Shown: positions 5,594 to 7,211 of the stretch, in pieces
How the letters are laid out: each line of letters opens with the position of its first letter
Numbering within the stretch: the first letter of the stretch is position 1
Source: DATKEK01 sp035512195
GTDB lineage: Bacteria; Pseudomonadota; Gammaproteobacteria; Burkholderiales; Eutrophovitaceae
Direction: 5' to 3'
Length of the DNA stretch: 7,211 bases
Assembly: GCA_035512195.1 (NCBI GenBank)
Contig: DATKEK010000011.1
Location: 1-7,211, forward strand
The notes under the pieces: generated by a model
The model's input: the letters and a program-made list of their open reading frames with translations, nothing else
Told to the model about the DNA's origin: nothing
The model's database searches: none
Program-made: the position numbers and the translations under genes

Positions 5594-6784
5594 TCAGAAC
5601 GTGTGCTTGATGCCAAGGAACAGGCCTTTGTGGTCGGTGCCCGGCGCGAAGTTCGTGCCACCGATCGCCACGTACTGGGCGTTTTCCTTGTTGTCGACCT
5701 GGTTGTAGATGATCGAGACCAGCGACTGGGCAGACAGGGTGTGGAAGTAGCCGATGCCGATCATCCTGGCGTCAGTGCCCGAGGCATCGCAGGCAAAACC
5801 GTTTGCCGTGCACTTCGCCCTGTTGGCCTTGCCGTACTGAACCGCAGCGTAGCCGGTCGGCAGGTTCATCTTGCCGTTGATGAAGTAGGCGTCGCGCTTC
5901 CACTTCGTCAAGTCCGTAGCAGCCGCACTGTTACCGGTGTACTCCAGTCGCTCATAGCGCGCACCTACGGTGAAATCACCGAAGGTGAAGGTGCCGCCGA
6001 CCTGCTGGCCAGTGTCCTTCGTGCTGGTAGAACTTCCAGTACCAACACCATGGAAACCGGCGATCTGGTCGACTCCGCCGAAGTCGTCGTGCTGCTCGTA
6101 CGCCACATCGACCGTAAACGGCATGCCGTCCGGCGCGTACTTGACGCCGGCGGAGATGCCCGTCGGATCGAACGTGGCGGTCTTGTAGGCGCTCAGCAGG
6201 TAATCGACCTCGAAGCTGAGGCCGCTGAAGTTCGGGGACTCGTACCACACGGTGTGGCTGGTGCGGCGATAGAAGCCTACGCAGCTGGCGCCCGGGGCAG
6301 GACCACCAGGAGCGCAGCCAGCCTGCCCGACATCGAACGCAGATGCGACGCCCGGGTTGCCGAGGATCAGCAGGTTGCCGCCGACGCCCATCGCGCCATC
6401 GAGGAAGTCGGACGAGTACATCATGCGCTCGTAGACATTCTCGTTCACTCCCCACTTCACCGCACCCCAGTCGCCGCCGATGCCCAGGTAGCTGTTGCGG
6501 TTGTTCAGTGCGGCCCCGGCCGTGGCCAGCTGATTGCCTTCGGCGTTGAACTGGTAGTTGAACATCACGCGGTTGCCGCCGCCAATGTCGTCCACCGAGC
6601 TCAGGTTGAAAAGCGAATAGGACGAGAACAGCGAGTTGCTGCTGATGTTGTTGGCGGGATCGGAGCCGCCGCTCGACTTGCCGTTGATGATGCCCATGTG
6701 AATTGCGCCGCTGATGGTGACATCGGCCATGGCAGGCGTTGCAAACACGCCCGCGACTGCCAATGCGATAAGACTCTTCTTCAT
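5594..6784 (-). CDS. Outer-membrane general porin (beta-barrel)
   Basis: This 396-residue protein belongs to the Gram-negative trimeric porin family (Porin_4/OmpC-like, betaproteobacterial style) and would allow passive diffusion of small solutes across the outer membrane. Residues 1-20 (MKKSLIALAVAGVFATPAMA) are a classic Sec signal peptide cut after AMA, giving mature DVTISGAIHMG. Alternating amphipathic strands fill the rest, with WYESPNFSGLSFEVDY (180-195) a typical porin strand pair after loop 3. The protein ends GLFLGIKHTF, with the terminal Phe required for BAM recognition. The start at 6784 is chosen for the signal peptide and the strong upstream ribosome-binding site; an open frame continues to 7015 but reads as leader DNA. 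Two cysteine pairs in predicted loops (157/168 and 325/332) are unusual for porins. It is a single-gene unit with its own terminator. Pore specificity cannot be read. Confidence 0.93.
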   Translation of the reverse strand: MKKSLIALAVAGVFATPAMADVTISGAIHMGIINGKSSGGSDPANNISSNSLFSSYSLFNLSSVDDIGGGNRVMFNYQFNAEGNQLATAGAALNNRNSYLGIGGDWGAVKWGVNENVYERMMYSSDFLDGAMGVGGNLLILGNPGVASAFDVGQAGCAPGGPAPGASCVGFYRRTSHTVWYESPNFSGLSFEVDYLLSAYKTATFDPTGISAGVKYAPDGMPFTVDVAYEQHDDFGGVDQIAGFHGVGTGSSTSTKDTGQQVGGTFTFGDFTVGARYERLEYTGNSAAATDLTKWKRDAYFINGKMNLPTGYAAVQYGKANRAKCTANGFACDASGTDARMIGIGYFHTLSAQSLVSIIYNQVDNKENAQYVAIGGTNFAPGTDHKGLFLGIKHTF

Positions 6785-6788
6785 GCTA

Positions 6789-6796
6789 TCTCCTTT
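6789..6796 (-). promoter_or_regulatory. Strong ribosome-binding site of the porin, decides the start
   Basis: On the minus strand AAAGGAGA lies four bases before the ATG at 6784. This near-ideal Shine-Dalgarno fixes the start at the signal peptide rather than at upstream in-frame codons. Confidence 0.9.
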
Positions 6797-6840
6797 AGGT
6801 TTTAGCTTAAGCCGGTCGGGCGATGCTCTGCCCTCCCTGT

Positions 6841-6856
6841 GAGCGCTCGCGCGCTC
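6841..6856 (-). other. Small stem-loop in the porin leader
   Basis: GAGCGC and GCGCTC form a perfect 6-bp stem with a 4-base loop (GCGA on the minus strand), about 57 bases upstream of the porin start. No T-tract follows. It could affect mRNA stability or bind a regulator, but may be chance in GC-rich DNA. Confidence 0.35.
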
Positions 6857-7007
6857 TCCCTTTTTCTTAACCTCTCCCGGGAAAGAAGAAGTCTCGCGGA
6901 TTGTGCCAAAGCGCCACAGTGAGAAGCAAGCGGGAAAACCAATAGTGTCGCGAGGTTGCCGCCCTGTTGTTGCGCAAATGACACATCGCAGCGCAACATC
7001 GTCCAAG

Positions 7008-7016
7008 TTATCCACA
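7008..7016 (+). promoter_or_regulatory. Perfect DnaA-box sequence TTATCCACA
   Basis: The nine bases match the E. coli consensus exactly. It is a single copy about 220 bases upstream of the porin start. No cluster of boxes or dnaA/dnaN gene is near, so it is not evidence for an origin. Confidence 0.4.
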
Positions 7017-7191
7017 GAAATCCGACTTCTCGCGATGAATGAATCGCTTAGGACAGCGATTTAAAGCCGAGTCTAAATATGAATTCTGAGGGGTTGAGGC
7101 GGCGCAAAAGGCGAGCGGAAACGCTCGGATCGAAGCAACAAGGCGAAGCGCATAACGCGGAGGAGGGTAAACCCAAAGACAAGAAATATTC

Positions 7192-7211
7192 ACCACCAAG
7201 GCACCAAGAGC
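7192..7211 (+). repeat. Third CACCAAGG repeat, truncated by window edge
   Basis: Bases 7192-7209 (ACCACCAAGGCACCAAGA) are identical to the first 18 bases of the left inverted repeat at 3089-3106 and in the same orientation. Two 8-base units are visible before the window ends. It may open a second repeat-bounded unit. Confidence 0.8.

Larger units (their letters stand above)
6785..7190. other. Porin leader and intergenic region
   Basis: I see no convincing gene in this stretch. It contains the porin ribosome-binding site, a GAGCGC/GCGCTC hairpin (6841-6856) in the leader, a 12-base piece shared with the valS element (6871-6882), a DnaA-box sequence (7008-7016) and a 6-bp GAAA-loop hairpin (7112-7127). 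A possible weak porin promoter on the minus strand is TTGCTT with CACAAT 18 bases downstream, near 6901-6930. I cannot fix the transcription start. Confidence 0.55.

Noticed and set aside
5603..6805. A 400-codon plus-strand frame opposite the porin
   Set aside because: The porin has a signal peptide, strong ribosome-binding site, terminal Phe and terminator; this is its antisense shadow.
6900..6925. A sigma-54-like TGGCAC on the minus strand upstream of the porin
   Set aside because: The required GC/TTGC element at the proper spacing is missing.
6785..7015. Upstream extension of the porin reading frame
   Set aside because: The open frame continues, but the signal peptide and the ideal ribosome-binding site place the start at 6784.
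7008..7016. Replication origin suggested by the DnaA box
   Set aside because: Only one box, no cluster, and no dnaA, dnaN, gidA or rpmH nearby.
7008..7199. A 63-codon minus-strand frame in the right intergenic region
   Set aside because: No ribosome-binding site or recognisable pattern, and it runs into the dispersed repeat.

Overview
The window looks like chromosomal DNA from a GC-rich Gram-negative proteobacterium, most likely a betaproteobacterium. This rests on the style of the valyl-tRNA synthetase, the outer-membrane porin with a signal peptide and a C-terminal phenylalanine, and the GC-rich codon usage. No rRNA or other taxonomic marker is present, so the placement is an inference.

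Layout, left to right. Bases 1-209 are intergenic, with a degenerate 9-base-period repeat and a -10-like box. valS (210-3080, +) is complete but carries an in-frame 105-base palindromic repeat (2142-2246) that adds 35 residues between the catalytic core and the anticodon-binding domain. Eight bases after valS begins a compact 505-base unit (3089-3593). It has near-perfect 28-base inverted repeats built from CACCAAGG/A 8-mers, and between them a GxxExxY-family (PD-(D/E)XK-like) reading frame broken by one amber codon. A major facilitator exporter follows (3620-4816, +). Its stop codon overlaps by four bases the stop of a convergent ParE-type toxin, whose RHH antitoxin lies just upstream in the same minus-strand operon (5332 down to 4813). 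The pair has a plausible promoter with a palindrome over its -35 box. Bases 5333-5593 hold that promoter, two inverted or dispersed repeats and a strong terminator for the porin. A porin of 396 residues (6784 down to 5594) follows, with a strong ribosome-binding site. The remaining 427 bases are porin leader and intergenic DNA with one perfect DnaA box; at the extreme right edge a third CACCAAGG repeat begins and runs out of the window.

The genes do not form one pathway: valS is housekeeping, the porin and exporter are envelope transport, and the toxin-antitoxin pair and GxxExxY unit are accessory. The unifying theme is repeat invasion: at least three kinds of short dispersed repeat occupy gaps, and one sits inside an essential gene. 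The most notable items are the in-frame palindromic insertion in valS and the inverted-repeat-bounded GxxExxY unit, which resembles a small non-autonomous mobile cassette without a recognisable transposase.
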